From a virus: a stretch of DNA of 44,813 nt. Of this stretch, positions 25,625-35,525 are shown one piece after another. Within the stretch, counting starts at the first letter, position 1. Each line of letters opens with the position of its first letter. Location: the IMG/VR virus record IMGVR_UViG_3300047382_000601, positions 1 to 44,813 of that record. The stretch is one strand, 5' to 3'. The position numbers were made by a program, and so were the translations under genes. The notes beneath the pieces are model-generated. The model made no database searches, had not been told where the DNA came from, and saw only the letters and a list, made by a program, of their open reading frames with translations.

Positions 25625-28600
25625 ATGGCAGAATTTAAGTTAGGTAGAATCAGATTTGTTTGGAAAAATGACTGGGCAACTACTACAGTATATTACAAAG
25701 ATGACGTTGTGGCCTATGGCGGCAAAATGTATATTTGTACAATTGGGCACTCGTCAGCTAATGACTTTTTTATAGATTTAGATGTAACACCATCTAAATG
25801 GAATTTAGTTAGTGATGGGCAAACATATAAAGGTGAGTGGGCAACAAATACATATTATGTATATGATGACATTGTAAAATATGGAGCAAGGCTTTATATT
25901 TGTAATACAGTTCATACATCTGCTGAAACTGCAAACGACGGATTAGAAGATGATTTATCAAACTGGTCAGTATATGCCGAAGGTCTAGACTGGAAAGGTG
26001 AATGGACTACATCAACTAGATATAGAGTAAACGACTTAGTTAAATATGGCGGTGTTACTTATGTTTGTAACGCACTTCATACATCTGCTGCAACTGCCGA
26101 TAGCGGATTAGAAGCTAATAGCGCAAACTGGGATACCTTTAATGCAGGTATAGAATATAAAAATGCATGGTCAAATCCTACTAGATATAAATTAAACGAT
26201 GTTGTAAATTACGGCGCAAGTTTATATATATGTTCTACTGCTCATACTTCAACAGATAGTTTTGGTGCTGATGCTGCTAACTGGACTAGTTTTGTACAAG
26301 GATTTCAATTTGAAGACATTTGGATACCTGAAAAAATTTATCAGCAAGGTGATGTTGTACGAAGCGGCGGCAATCAATATATTGCAAATACTGTTAATGA
26401 AAACACTGATCCTCAAACAGATGACGGTACAAACTGGGCATTGTTTACACAAGGTATAAAATTCTTAGGTGAATACAATGATGATTCTTCAGCTGTTGAA
26501 TACGATGCAGGCGAAACAGTTTCAAGAGGCGGATATCTTTATGTTGCAAAACAAAAAGGTTCAGGAAACGATCCTACTGATACAGATTACTGGTCACAAC
26601 TTGCCACTGGCTTAAAATGGACAGGTATATGGTTAGACGATAGAGAATATGTATTAGGTGATGTTGTTCGTTACGGAAATAACTCATATGTTTGTATAAA
26701 CGGACATATTTCTGAAGGCGACGACTATTCAACAGAAACTGCAATTCAGCCTGGCGGCGGAGCACAAAATTCACGTCCAGATCAAGATACAGGCGGAACA
26801 TACTGGAACGTATTAGCTATCGGTACAGAAACAAGTGTTCTTAACACTGATGGTGATTTAGTATATTATTCAGGTTCAGGCCCTACTAGACTACCGATAG
26901 GTAAAGAAGGACAGTTACTAAGAGTATCTGACTCCAATCTTCCTGAATGGACATATTATGGTGTTGCAGACGATGTTTATTACGTAGCCGAACATGGTAC
27001 TGATGGTCCTACTCCATTACACGGACGTACTTTAGATAAGCCATTTAGAAGCATTAAATTTGCCTGTGAGCAAATTGAAAAAGGAGCAAAAAATCCTGAT
27101 GCTAGAAGACTTTTAGAATTAAACAAATATTTTATTCAAAGAGAAATAGTAGAATGGACAGACTGGCAGATTGCAAATGCAGGCACCGGCGAAATATTTG
27201 ATGGATTTACGTATGCTGAATCAAAATGTGAAAGAGATATGGGTTACATTGTTGATGCAGTAGTTTGGGATCTAACACACGGTGGTAATGTTGAAAGTAG
27301 AAAAGTTGCATTAGAATATGTTAATAATGCTCCTGAATTTTATACTTTAGGTCAAGAAGCCGAAACAGTAGCATCAATAAATTATGGATTAGAAGTAATA
27401 CAAAGAGTACTACAAAATACTGCACCTGATGTAAATTATCAAGTTGCAAATGGTGATAATTCAACAGCAGTTGTTGAACAATTTATTGACGAAACACTTG
27501 TTGCAGAACCTGTACTTCCTGAAATCACAAACTTAGTTGGTATAGTTACAGATGCAATTACAGCAGGTAATGCAGACAACTTACCAGCAAGATTAATTAG
27601 AAATACACTTGTTAAAGTGTCTACAGGTAGATACTACGAAATGCTACCTATTATAGTTCCTGCAGAATGCTGCGTTATCGGTGACGAACTACGTTCAACA
27701 AATGTACAACCTAGAAAAGCATCAAATACAACTTTAACACCTATATTTGATAGCAACTACAGTTTCCGTGCAATTCAAAGAATAGAAGATGTTATAAGTG
27801 ATGTTGTACAAGGTATTGCTGTTACTCCTACTACAGGTAACACTACTGCACAAAGTAGAGAGTATCCATATGGTATTGATGTACAAGGTACTGGAGCAAC
27901 TCAAGCAGTTCGAACAATCAAAAAAGATATAGACTTTAGATTAGGTACTAAGATAGAAGCTGTGTTACCTCTTCCATCTGGGTTTGATTCAGAATACGGA
28001 TATGCAAGAGATCTTATTAAAGCTAATAAAGATTTTATTAATGCAGAAGTATTAGCATACATTACAAATAATTATCCAGCTGTAAAGTATAGTAAAACAA
28101 AATGTAAACAAGATGTTGGTTATATTCTTGATGCATTAACATACGATTTAACATACGGCGGTGATTGGCAAAGTGTTACAGCAGGATCTGCATATTATTC
28201 AGGTACCGGCGGCGCTTTACAAATAGATTCAGAAGAAAAAACTGCAACACTTGCAGCATATGGTTATCTCAAAGATATACTTGTTCCGATATCTAGAAGT
28301 ATTGCAGTTAGTCCTACAGAACAATCAGCAACAAGTCAGAATACTGGAGTCGGCGGCAGTGTAGCAGCAGGTACTAGTATCGAAACATTGATGGATGTTA
28401 TAACAGGAATTATTGATACAGGTACAATACCTTCAACTAACTATCCTGATATTACTGGAGCAAGTGCAGGATTACAAGCAGATCATGCAGCTATTATTAA
28501 TGCAGGAAATTTAACAACAGTTAAATCAAATGTAATTACATTTATTACAACAAACTTCCCTAACTTAACATATAATCAAACAAAATGCGAAAGAGACATT

Positions 28601-31600
28601 CAACTTATTGCATATGCAGCAGCATATGACGCAGCACTTGGTTCAAATATGGCTTCGATAATTGCTGGTATTTCTTACAAGAGAACTGCATCAGCTAAAG
28701 TATACGGTGATCAAGCAGAAGCAACTCTAGCAGCAAATCTTTATGCAGCAGAACTAGTAAAAGCTAATGCATCAGAAGCGTCAGCTGACGCAGCAATTGA
28801 CTTTGCATATCAGTATGCAAACGATATGATCTTTAATGCTACAGTAAATCAAGGTAGTAATAAAGTTACAGCTGACCCTAACAGTCACTTTGCAGTAAGA
28901 CAAATTGAACTTAATAAAGATTTTATTAAGGCAGAAGTACATGCTTTTGTAGCTGATTATTTTAGTGATACAATTACTGAAACTAGCGCAGTAGGCAATA
29001 CACTAACTGTTGCTGATACATCATGGTTATTACCGGGGATGCCTTTAGAATTTATAAATCTTGAAGACTCGGAGTTAGCAGTTGGCAATTCAGGACTACT
29101 TGAAAACACAACATATTATGTTGCAAATATAATTTCTAGTACAACATTTACAATAAGCGATTCTTTAAATGGATCATTAACTATAATATCAACAAATGCA
29201 GGTAGTTTTAAAGTAGAAGCAGATTACACATATAGTCAAGCAACATGTTCGAGAGATGTTAATGCTTACTTAGATGCTGTTAAAGATGATCTATTATATC
29301 CTGTAAACTTTGTTAGAGACTATACAAATGACATTAGAGTTGTAATGCCAAATAACTATAAAACAAAGTTGGCAGCTCGTTATTATGCTAATTCAATCAT
29401 AGGTTGTCAAGAAGAAGATTTCTTCTACTTACGTAATGGCACAGGTTTACGATTAATGACATTAGATGGTCTACAAGGTGACTTAGGACCACTAAACGAA
29501 TATGGTACAAGAAGAGTTACAGCAGGAGCATATGGATCGCTTGACCCAGGTTGGGGACCATTACATGAAGCAGTTTGGATTACTGCACGTTCTCCATATA
29601 TACAAAACTGTACAACATTTGGTTATGCAGCGACTGGACAAAAGATTGACGGTGCGTTACACGACGGTGGTAATGACTCGATTGTTAGTAATGACTTTAC
29701 ACAGGTTATTAGTGACGGTATCGGCGCACATATTCTTAACAACGGTAGAGCAGAACTTGTGTCTGTATTCACATACTACTCGCATATCGGTTATCTAGCT
29801 GAAAGTGGTGGTAGAGTACGTGCTACAAACGGCAATAACTCATATGGTACATTTGGCTCAGTTGCAGAAGGTGTTGATGCAGAAGAAACACCAGTAACAG
29901 CAATTGTAGATAACAAGTTCCAGTATAATGCAACAATTAGTGATGTGTTCTGTGACGGTGACGGCTTAATTGTTATGGAGTATAGTCATGCTGGTAATGA
30001 ATATACTGAAGCAGAACTTAATATCTTTGGCGCAGGTGATAATGAAATACTTACATTTGAAGATACAAAAGACTTTAGAGATGATGCGGTATTTAATGTA
30101 CGTATTACACAAGTATCAGATGCTGAAGAAGATTTAGCAGGCGGTAGTGGATTTACTATTGCACAAAACACTGCACAAGCAGGTAGTACAACACAACTTA
30201 CACTAGCACAAACAGACGGTAATTTAAGTACAGCATATCCTGGTATGAAACTTATTATCACAGGTGGTGCTGGAGTAGGAAACTTCGGTATTATTGATAC
30301 TTATAATGCAGGTACTAAAGTAGCAACAGTTCTTAAAGAATCAGATGGTTCAGCAGGATGGGATAACTTCCAAGAAGGTAAAGATATTACAGCGCCTAAC
30401 GCAAGTTCAACTTATCAAATTGAACCAAATGTTTCATTTAGTGCTCCGCCACAATCAGCTACACAAGGAGCCTTTAGTAGTAGTAAAAACTGGGGACAGA
30501 TAGTACATCATGCAACTACTACACAATACATCGGTATAGCATCAACTACAACTGGTGACGGAACACTTGCAACATTTGATATAGATAAAGTAGGTGCAAA
30601 ATATTATGTAACAGTAAATGCAGGCGGTAGTGGGTATTCTAGACTTGATACATTAACTATAGCTGGTACATCAGTAGGTGGAGCAACTCCAGCAAATGAT
30701 ATTACACTTACACTAACTAGTGTAGGAGCAAGTGGCGAAGTAGTTGAGTTTGACTACGAAGGACTAGCTCAAAAAGGTATATTTATTGCAGGCGCTCAAA
30801 GTACAAATTTATATGAATTTAGTATTGACGGTGTTACATGGAGTAGTGGAGCATTTCCAGCAGGAATCAGTGGCGTATCTAATGCAAAAATGGCATCAGG
30901 ATCAATTGATGACGGATCTACACTGTATGAACCATCATACATTGTTGTAGGCGATACGCAGGATTATGCGTATAGTGAAGACGGAACAACCTGGACAACA
31001 GGTACTTGGGCATCAGGCACAGGTGCAAGTCATGTTGCATACGGTAATAATATTTTTATGAGATTATGTGATAATGATACAGCAGTTTATACAAGTGTAG
31101 ACGGTGGTGAGACATGGTCAAGTAGAGGAACAGTTACATCAGGACCTGATACAATTGCGTTTGGAATGGGACACTTCTTTACATGTTATAGTGGAACTGC
31201 TAACTTTGCTTATTCAAATGACGATGGCGAAACCTGGACAACATCTACATTACCGAGTAGTAGTACCTGGAATAAAATTATCGCTGGTAAGAATAAAGTT
31301 ATTGTTTGCGACGGCTCAGGAAACTCAGCATTAAGTACAGACAATGGTGCAACATGGACAGCAATAGCAATGCCCGCAGCAATAGACAGCATAACTTATG
31401 GTAATGGTGTATTTGTTGCTACTTCTGCAGGTACTAATAATAGAGTATATTATTCAGAAAATGGTAGAACATGGAGTACATATACACCAACTTTTGCAAG
31501 TAGTACACAGTTAGGTGTAATAGCATTTGGTAATCCTGGACAAACTGGTAAATTTATAGTAGCAGGCGATGGCACATCAAATCTTGTACATGACTTCCGT

Positions 31601-32650
31601 ATAGGTTGTACAGCAAGAGGTAGAGTTAGTGTTGCTAGTGAAAGAATTTTCGAAGTAAAACTTTGGGAACCAGGCAGTAACTACACATCAGCACCATCTA
31701 TTACAATAACTGACCCAGGAAACATTAATGACGCTACTTTTGAAGTAAGAGTCGGTAAGGGTGCGTTAGCTCAGCCATCATTTGAAGCAAGAGGAACAAA
31801 CTTCGAAGCAGCTGATGCTGATGTTAATGATGATTTAAGTAATGGGTATGCAGACTTCTTCCAAACTGGATTGTTTGTTGCAGTAAGACAGTTAACAAAT
31901 AGACCAGTACCGGGATCTAACATAGTATTTGATAGTTTACCAGATACAATATTTAAATTAGTTAATACTGTTAGTTTCTTAGGCAGCAATGACGGAAGTT
32001 ATACAACATTCCTACAATTGAGTCCAGATATGGAAATACCGGATGCACCTGCACATGGTGATCCAGTTACAATACGTATCAGATTCTCACAAGTTAGACT
32101 TACAGGACACGACTTCCTAGATATAGGTACAGGCAATTTTGTCGATACTAATTATCCAGGCGTACCAGTTAATAGTCCAGAGCCAGACAACGAAACAGTT
32201 ACAGCAGACGGTGGACGAGTATTCTTTACTGCTACAGACCAAGATGGTAACTTTAGAGTTGGTGACTTGTTCAGTGTTGAACAAGCAACTGGTATTGCAA
32301 CATTGAATGCAGAAGCATTTAACATTGCAGGTCTACAAGAACTAACACTGGGCGAGGTTACACTAGGTGGTAACTCAGCAGCAGTGAGCGAGTTTTCAAC
32401 AGATCCGTTCTTTACAGCGAATAGTGATAATGTTGTTCCAACTCAACGTGCTATCAAAGCATATATTGAAGCACAAATTGGTGGCGGTGGTGCGTCACTT
32501 AACGTTAACTCTGTAACAGCAGGCGATATTTTTATAGCTACTAACACAATTACAACAGTGTCAGGAGAATTGATAAATATTAAAGCAAGGGTTAATTTCC
32601 AAGGTGGTGTATTAGGATTACCACTCGCATATAATTACATGTTAAGATAA
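25625..32650 (+). CDS. Giant modular structural protein with expanded helical repeats (2341 aa)
   Basis: It is a paralog of the 1829-aa protein with the same order of parts. Seven N-terminal CBM5/12-like repeats come first (GEWTTSTRYRVNDLVKYGG). The beta-helix starts at about 446 (DVYYVAEHGTDGPTPLHGR). The helical insert is expanded to about four units between residues 486 and 1265. Each combines an NKDFI-AEV helix with a C-RD--YI-DA--YDL-YGGN helix (CKQDVGYILDALTYDLTYGG; CERDIQLIAYAAAYDAALG). The helix resumes at about 1300 (RSPYIQNCTTFGYAATGQK; IVSNDFTQVISDGIGAHI). BNR-like propeller repeats run from about 1720 to 1985 (YAYSEDGTTWTTG; FAYSNDDGETWTTS), and the shared C-terminal domain from about 2196 (GGRVFFTATDQDGNFRVGDL). 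At 7 kb it is the largest gene here. Likely a long fibre or baseplate-associated adhesin. Confidence 0.82.
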   Translation: MAEFKLGRIRFVWKNDWATTTVYYKDDVVAYGGKMYICTIGHSSANDFFIDLDVTPSKWNLVSDGQTYKGEWATNTYYVYDDIVKYGARLYICNTVHTSAETANDGLEDDLSNWSVYAEGLDWKGEWTTSTRYRVNDLVKYGGVTYVCNALHTSAATADSGLEANSANWDTFNAGIEYKNAWSNPTRYKLNDVVNYGASLYICSTAHTSTDSFGADAANWTSFVQGFQFEDIWIPEKIYQQGDVVRSGGNQYIANTVNENTDPQTDDGTNWALFTQGIKFLGEYNDDSSAVEYDAGETVSRGGYLYVAKQKGSGNDPTDTDYWSQLATGLKWTGIWLDDREYVLGDVVRYGNNSYVCINGHISEGDDYSTETAIQPGGGAQNSRPDQDTGGTYWNVLAIGTETSVLNTDGDLVYYSGSGPTRLPIGKEGQLLRVSDSNLPEWTYYGVADDVYYVAEHGTDGPTPLHGRTLDKPFRSIKFACEQIEKGAKNPDARRLLELNKYFIQREIVEWTDWQIANAGTGEIFDGFTYAESKCERDMGYIVDAVVWDLTHGGNVESRKVALEYVNNAPEFYTLGQEAETVASINYGLEVIQRVLQNTAPDVNYQVANGDNSTAVVEQFIDETLVAEPVLPEITNLVGIVTDAITAGNADNLPARLIRNTLVKVSTGRYYEMLPIIVPAECCVIGDELRSTNVQPRKASNTTLTPIFDSNYSFRAIQRIEDVISDVVQGIAVTPTTGNTTAQSREYPYGIDVQGTGATQAVRTIKKDIDFRLGTKIEAVLPLPSGFDSEYGYARDLIKANKDFINAEVLAYITNNYPAVKYSKTKCKQDVGYILDALTYDLTYGGDWQSVTAGSAYYSGTGGALQIDSEEKTATLAAYGYLKDILVPISRSIAVSPTEQSATSQNTGVGGSVAAGTSIETLMDVITGIIDTGTIPSTNYPDITGASAGLQADHAAIINAGNLTTVKSNVITFITTNFPNLTYNQTKCERDIQLIAYAAAYDAALGSNMASIIAGISYKRTASAKVYGDQAEATLAANLYAAELVKANASEASADAAIDFAYQYANDMIFNATVNQGSNKVTADPNSHFAVRQIELNKDFIKAEVHAFVADYFSDTITETSAVGNTLTVADTSWLLPGMPLEFINLEDSELAVGNSGLLENTTYYVANIISSTTFTISDSLNGSLTIISTNAGSFKVEADYTYSQATCSRDVNAYLDAVKDDLLYPVNFVRDYTNDIRVVMPNNYKTKLAARYYANSIIGCQEEDFFYLRNGTGLRLMTLDGLQGDLGPLNEYGTRRVTAGAYGSLDPGWGPLHEAVWITARSPYIQNCTTFGYAATGQKIDGALHDGGNDSIVSNDFTQVISDGIGAHILNNGRAELVSVFTYYSHIGYLAESGGRVRATNGNNSYGTFGSVAEGVDAEETPVTAIVDNKFQYNATISDVFCDGDGLIVMEYSHAGNEYTEAELNIFGAGDNEILTFEDTKDFRDDAVFNVRITQVSDAEEDLAGGSGFTIAQNTAQAGSTTQLTLAQTDGNLSTAYPGMKLIITGGAGVGNFGIIDTYNAGTKVATVLKESDGSAGWDNFQEGKDITAPNASSTYQIEPNVSFSAPPQSATQGAFSSSKNWGQIVHHATTTQYIGIASTTTGDGTLATFDIDKVGAKYYVTVNAGGSGYSRLDTLTIAGTSVGGATPANDITLTLTSVGASGEVVEFDYEGLAQKGIFIAGAQSTNLYEFSIDGVTWSSGAFPAGISGVSNAKMASGSIDDGSTLYEPSYIVVGDTQDYAYSEDGTTWTTGTWASGTGASHVAYGNNIFMRLCDNDTAVYTSVDGGETWSSRGTVTSGPDTIAFGMGHFFTCYSGTANFAYSNDDGETWTTSTLPSSSTWNKIIAGKNKVIVCDGSGNSALSTDNGATWTAIAMPAAIDSITYGNGVFVATSAGTNNRVYYSENGRTWSTYTPTFASSTQLGVIAFGNPGQTGKFIVAGDGTSNLVHDFRIGCTARGRVSVASERIFEVKLWEPGSNYTSAPSITITDPGNINDATFEVRVGKGALAQPSFEARGTNFEAADADVNDDLSNGYADFFQTGLFVAVRQLTNRPVPGSNIVFDSLPDTIFKLVNTVSFLGSNDGSYTTFLQLSPDMEIPDAPAHGDPVTIRIRFSQVRLTGHDFLDIGTGNFVDTNYPGVPVNSPEPDNETVTADGGRVFFTATDQDGNFRVGDLFSVEQATGIATLNAEAFNIAGLQELTLGEVTLGGNSAAVSEFSTDPFFTANSDNVVPTQRAIKAYIEAQIGGGGASLNVNSVTAGDIFIATNTITTVSGELINIKARVNFQGGVLGLPLAYNYMLR

Positions 32651-32665
32651 TAGAGAGGATAATTT

Positions 32666-32986
32666 ATGGCAAACGGAAAACTAGGGGCAAATGCGCTAAC
32701 AGCAGCAACTAATACAACTGTATACACCGTCCCGGTAGATCATTTTAGTGTGGTGTCGGTAAACTTTACTAACCGAAATTCACAAGCAAGAAACATTAGA
32801 ATAGCACTAGCAGATACAGACAGCCCAACTACAGCAGAATGGGTCGAATATGATACAGAGCTAATCGGTAATGGTGTTTTAGAAAGAACAGGTTTTGTGC
32901 TATCAGCAGGACAAAAAATTGTATGTTTTTCAAACAGTACGGATTGTAATGCTGTGGTGTATGGAATCGAAACATCAACAGCTTAG
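32666..32986 (+). CDS. Small beta-rich virion protein (dispersed family)
   Basis: The 106-residue product shows TTVYTVPVDHFSVVSVNFTN, ARNIRIALADTD, a turn, then VLERTGFVLSAGQKIVCFSN and a final CNAVVYGIETST strand. This is a compact beta domain with the TVP-strand start and SAGQ/SGET turn seen in the 119-residue protein at 9913. It follows the largest fibre gene by 15 bases, mirroring the 109-residue protein that follows the 1241-aa gene. It is therefore probably a partner or minor structural protein. Confidence 0.65.
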   Translation: MANGKLGANALTAATNTTVYTVPVDHFSVVSVNFTNRNSQARNIRIALADTDSPTTAEWVEYDTELIGNGVLERTGFVLSAGQKIVCFSNSTDCNAVVYGIETSTA

Positions 32987-32998
32987 AAGGAAAATAAT

Positions 32999-33862
32999 AT
33001 GCCAAGAAGAATTAGTACAAGTATCCAAGGTGGACCGGTTTTAGGTACATTTACGGCTCAAAATAATAGACTACAAACCATCGAGCCAAACGATGATATT
33101 ATTTTCGATCCAAATGGTACAGGTGATGTTCGATCTAATGCACATGTTTCGTTACAATCAAACAGTCAACTAAGACTAACAGATTCAGATAGTTCAAATT
33201 ATGTTGCACTTGCTGTACCTGGAACAGTTGGTTCGAATATAACTTATACACTACCTGCAAGCGGCGTCACTGACGGATATTTTTTAAAAACAAACGGTAG
33301 CGGAACATTAAGTTGGGCTGCTGCTAACGTATCAGTAAGTAATAACACAACAAGTGGAACTACTTATTACCCAACTTTAATTACATCAACAAGCGGAATT
33401 ATTACAGCAGTTACAACCAGTAATAGTAAATTTAGTTTTACGCCAAGTAACGGCACAATTAGTGCAACAAGATTTAGCGGTAATCTATTAAGTTCTAGTG
33501 TTGATATCAATGGCGGAGCAATTGACGGTACTACAGTCGGATCATCAACTGCAAGTTCAGGTCGATTTTCAAGTATTACTGAAACATCAAGTATAACATA
33601 TAAAGAAAATGTAAGACCTATCGAAGGCGCTCTAAACTCTATTAAGAGACTAGTAGGTGTAACATACGACAGATTAGACGGCAGTGCAATAGAAGAACCT
33701 GGCTTGATTGCAGAAGAAGTAGCTAAAATACTTCCTAATGTGGTTAAATACAACGATGATGAAACCGCAGATGGGATTACATATACTAAATTGACTGCAT
33801 ATCTTATTGAAGCAGTAAAAGAACTTACTGCTGAAGTTGAAACATTAAAAGGAAGAAATTAA
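32999..33862 (+). CDS. Tail fibre with C-terminal S74 intramolecular chaperone
   Basis: The 287-residue protein starts with a short fibre region holding IIFDPNGTGDVRSN and then GSNITYTLPASGVTDGYFLK, typical of trimeric tail fibres. From about residue 195 (SSITYKENVRPIEGALNSIK, then GVTYDR, then EPGLIAEEVAKILPNVV) it matches the peptidase S74 chaperone of endosialidase domain. That domain trimerises the fibre and then cuts itself off. The S-x-YKENV region is the expected position of the Ser/Lys self-cleavage site. The end is a coiled coil (LIEAVKELTAEVETLKGR). The start follows AGAAGGAAA. It is a good candidate for a host-recognition fibre. Confidence 0.88.
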   Translation: MPRRISTSIQGGPVLGTFTAQNNRLQTIEPNDDIIFDPNGTGDVRSNAHVSLQSNSQLRLTDSDSSNYVALAVPGTVGSNITYTLPASGVTDGYFLKTNGSGTLSWAAANVSVSNNTTSGTTYYPTLITSTSGIITAVTTSNSKFSFTPSNGTISATRFSGNLLSSSVDINGGAIDGTTVGSSTASSGRFSSITETSSITYKENVRPIEGALNSIKRLVGVTYDRLDGSAIEEPGLIAEEVAKILPNVVKYNDDETADGITYTKLTAYLIEAVKELTAEVETLKGRN

Positions 33863-33863
33863 T

Positions 33864-34865
33864 ATGGCTAGTTTAAAGAATACGACAATAAATGACACCG
33901 GATATATAAAAGTTGCTTCTGGTACAACAGGTCAACGCCCCGGCGGCGCAAGTGCAGGAATGCTAAGATGGAATACAAGCGATGGTAATTTTGAAGGTTA
34001 CGACGGTAGTGAATGGCTGCCGGTACCACTAACAAATCCGCCTATTTCGCCAGGACAACAAAACTATACGAACCCAGGTTCGTATACATGGGTTGCACCT
34101 TCAGCAGTTTACGAAGTAAACGTGCTTGCTATCGGTGGCGGCGGTGGCGGACAGAACAGTTGGGCTAACCCGGGCGGCGCCGGAGCAGGTTTAGGTTGGA
34201 AAAATACTATACCTGTAACACCAGGTGGAAGTTATACAGTTGTTGTCGGCTACGGTGGCGGTAATGGTCAAAATGGTGGTAATAGCTATTTCCAAAGTAC
34301 TAATACTGTTTGCGGATATGGCGGCGGGTCCGCACAAGGTCAAACAGGCGGCCCGAGAAGTAATAGCCGCGGCGGCGGATATAACGGCGACGGCGGCGGC
34401 GCAGGCGGCAGTGCAAATGATTGGACTGGCGGCGGAGGCGGCGGAGGCTACACAGGACGCGGTGGCAACGTAAACGAATATCCGCACCCATATTCTGGAG
34501 GAGCTGCTGGCGGCAGAAGTTACTCATCAACATTCGGTACAGGCGCCGGAGGCGGCACTGGTATATACGGACAAGGACCTAACGGTAACGGTCAGTATAC
34601 TCCATGGTCAACATCAGGTTCGCCACAAGGCGGCGGTGGATTAGGAGGCTCCAGTGGCGAGAGAGGCTACTATGGACAGAATCCATGGGGCGGAACTGGC
34701 GAAAGTTCAAATAATATACGAGGCGGTGCGTACGGAGGCGGCGGTGGCGGTCCAGGTACAAGTTGGCCTTCTTGTTCAGGCGACGGTGGTCGAGGCGTAG
34801 TAAGAATCATTTGGGGAACTACAATCCCAAGATCATGGCCTGGCACTAACACCGGCGATCAATAA
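33864..34865 (+). CDS. Glycine-rich tail fibre adhesin
   Basis: The 333-residue protein opens with a fibre module (GMLRWNTSDGNFEGYDGSEW, about 32-51). It then has NPGSYTWVAPSAVYEVNVLA followed by IGGGGGGQNSW, the signature of the glycine-rich domain found at the tips of phage fibres and in some bacterial surface proteins. Residues of about 90-320 are dominated by Gly with Asn, Ser and Tyr, in a pattern that may form polyglycine helices as in T4-like gp38 adhesins; this is a family analogy. The gene starts one base after the S74 fibre stop. The GGC-rich DNA here is clearly more GC-rich than its surroundings. It is probably the distal receptor-binding tip. Confidence 0.75.
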   Translation: MASLKNTTINDTGYIKVASGTTGQRPGGASAGMLRWNTSDGNFEGYDGSEWLPVPLTNPPISPGQQNYTNPGSYTWVAPSAVYEVNVLAIGGGGGGQNSWANPGGAGAGLGWKNTIPVTPGGSYTVVVGYGGGNGQNGGNSYFQSTNTVCGYGGGSAQGQTGGPRSNSRGGGYNGDGGGAGGSANDWTGGGGGGGYTGRGGNVNEYPHPYSGGAAGGRSYSSTFGTGAGGGTGIYGQGPNGNGQYTPWSTSGSPQGGGGLGGSSGERGYYGQNPWGGTGESSNNIRGGAYGGGGGGPGTSWPSCSGDGGRGVVRIIWGTTIPRSWPGTNTGDQ

Positions 34866-34877
34866 TAGGAGATAATA

Positions 34878-35438
34878 ATGGAATTATATATTGAAATAGA
34901 CGAACACGGTAATGCTGTAAATCATCCTATAGAGAAAAGTAACCTTGATGCAGCGCCAGATAGCTTTAAAGAAGGTAAAACATTTGTTCCTTTTACTAGA
35001 ACTGAAAGACCAGTTGAAGGAGTGTATCAAACTAACGAGCATGCTTATAGTGTAAGTGCTGATCGTACTAGTGCATCAGATGACTGGGTTCTAAGAGAAA
35101 TGACAGATGCTGAAGTAGTAGATAAAAAGAATACTTTAAAAGCTAACTGGAGAGCTGATGGCGGGTTTGCTTCGTGGGTGTTTGATGATGCTCTCGGTGT
35201 GCATGTTCCTCCTGTAGCATATCCTACAGATGGCAACGATCATTTATGGGACGAAGTATCTACTAACTGGGTAAGCCACGATAGTATTATAACTCCGCAT
35301 GCAGTTCAAACAACTATTACACAACCTGTGCCGGCATCAGCTGAATCAGGAGATGAAAAGTTTGCATGGAATGATAGTACAGGCGAATGGCAACCATTTA
35401 CACCTTTAGCTGATCCTGAAGGTCAAGCTGAACTATAA
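34878..35438 (+). CDS. Tail-fibre-region protein of unknown function (186 aa)
   Basis: The acidic soluble protein begins MELYIEIDEHGNAVNHPIEK and has FVPFTRTERPVEGVYQ near residue 35. A helix EMTDAEVVDKKNTLKANWR follows around residues 75-95. Two Trp-centred repeats come last, W-E-STNWVSH and FAWNDSTGEWQPF. The EMTDAEV helix after short strands, with a DxxxxxW ending, resembles small proteins next to fibre adhesins in marine phages and some tail fibre assembly proteins. It closes the + strand structural operon, with an AGGAG ribosome site. Function is inferred from place only. Confidence 0.6.
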   Translation: MELYIEIDEHGNAVNHPIEKSNLDAAPDSFKEGKTFVPFTRTERPVEGVYQTNEHAYSVSADRTSASDDWVLREMTDAEVVDKKNTLKANWRADGGFASWVFDDALGVHVPPVAYPTDGNDHLWDEVSTNWVSHDSIITPHAVQTTITQPVPASAESGDEKFAWNDSTGEWQPFTPLADPEGQAEL

Positions 35439-35446
35439 AAATCTAG

Positions 35447-35525
35447 TCCTCTAAATCCAGTTTAATAATACATGTAAGTATAAAACGATAATTACTACTA
35501 GTATTAAAAAAAAGGATTTAGAGGA
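35447..35525 (+). promoter_or_regulatory. Inverted repeat that can hide the start site of the next gene
   Basis: TCCTCTAAATCC (35447-35458) is a perfect 12-bp inverted repeat of GGATTTAGAGGA (35514-35525). The right arm covers the AAGGA ribosome site and the A of the ATG. Inside, TTTAATA (35461-35467) pairs with TATTAAA (35502-35508). There is no T-run after the right arm, so it is not a terminator. Read-through RNA from the fibre operon would fold it and block initiation. Confidence 0.7.
35479..35486 (+). promoter_or_regulatory. Possible late promoter in the hairpin loop
   Basis: TATAAAAC matches six of eight late-consensus bases and lies in the loop of the inverted repeat. RNA starting near 35492 would lack the left arm and leave the ribosome site free. 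The match is imperfect, so this rests on arrangement as much as on sequence. Confidence 0.35.

Noticed and set aside
20086-32650. CRISPR array or transposon as cause of the repeated DNA
   Set aside because: The repeats are in-frame protein modules of varying sequence, with no spacers, terminal inverted repeats or transposase.
33367-33753. 128-residue minus frame within the S74 fibre gene
   Set aside because: Antisense shadow; the + strand gene has clear domains.
34191-34852. Several Ala-, Arg- or Pro-rich frames overlapping the Gly-rich adhesin
   Set aside because: All arise from the GGC-rich repeat read in other frames.
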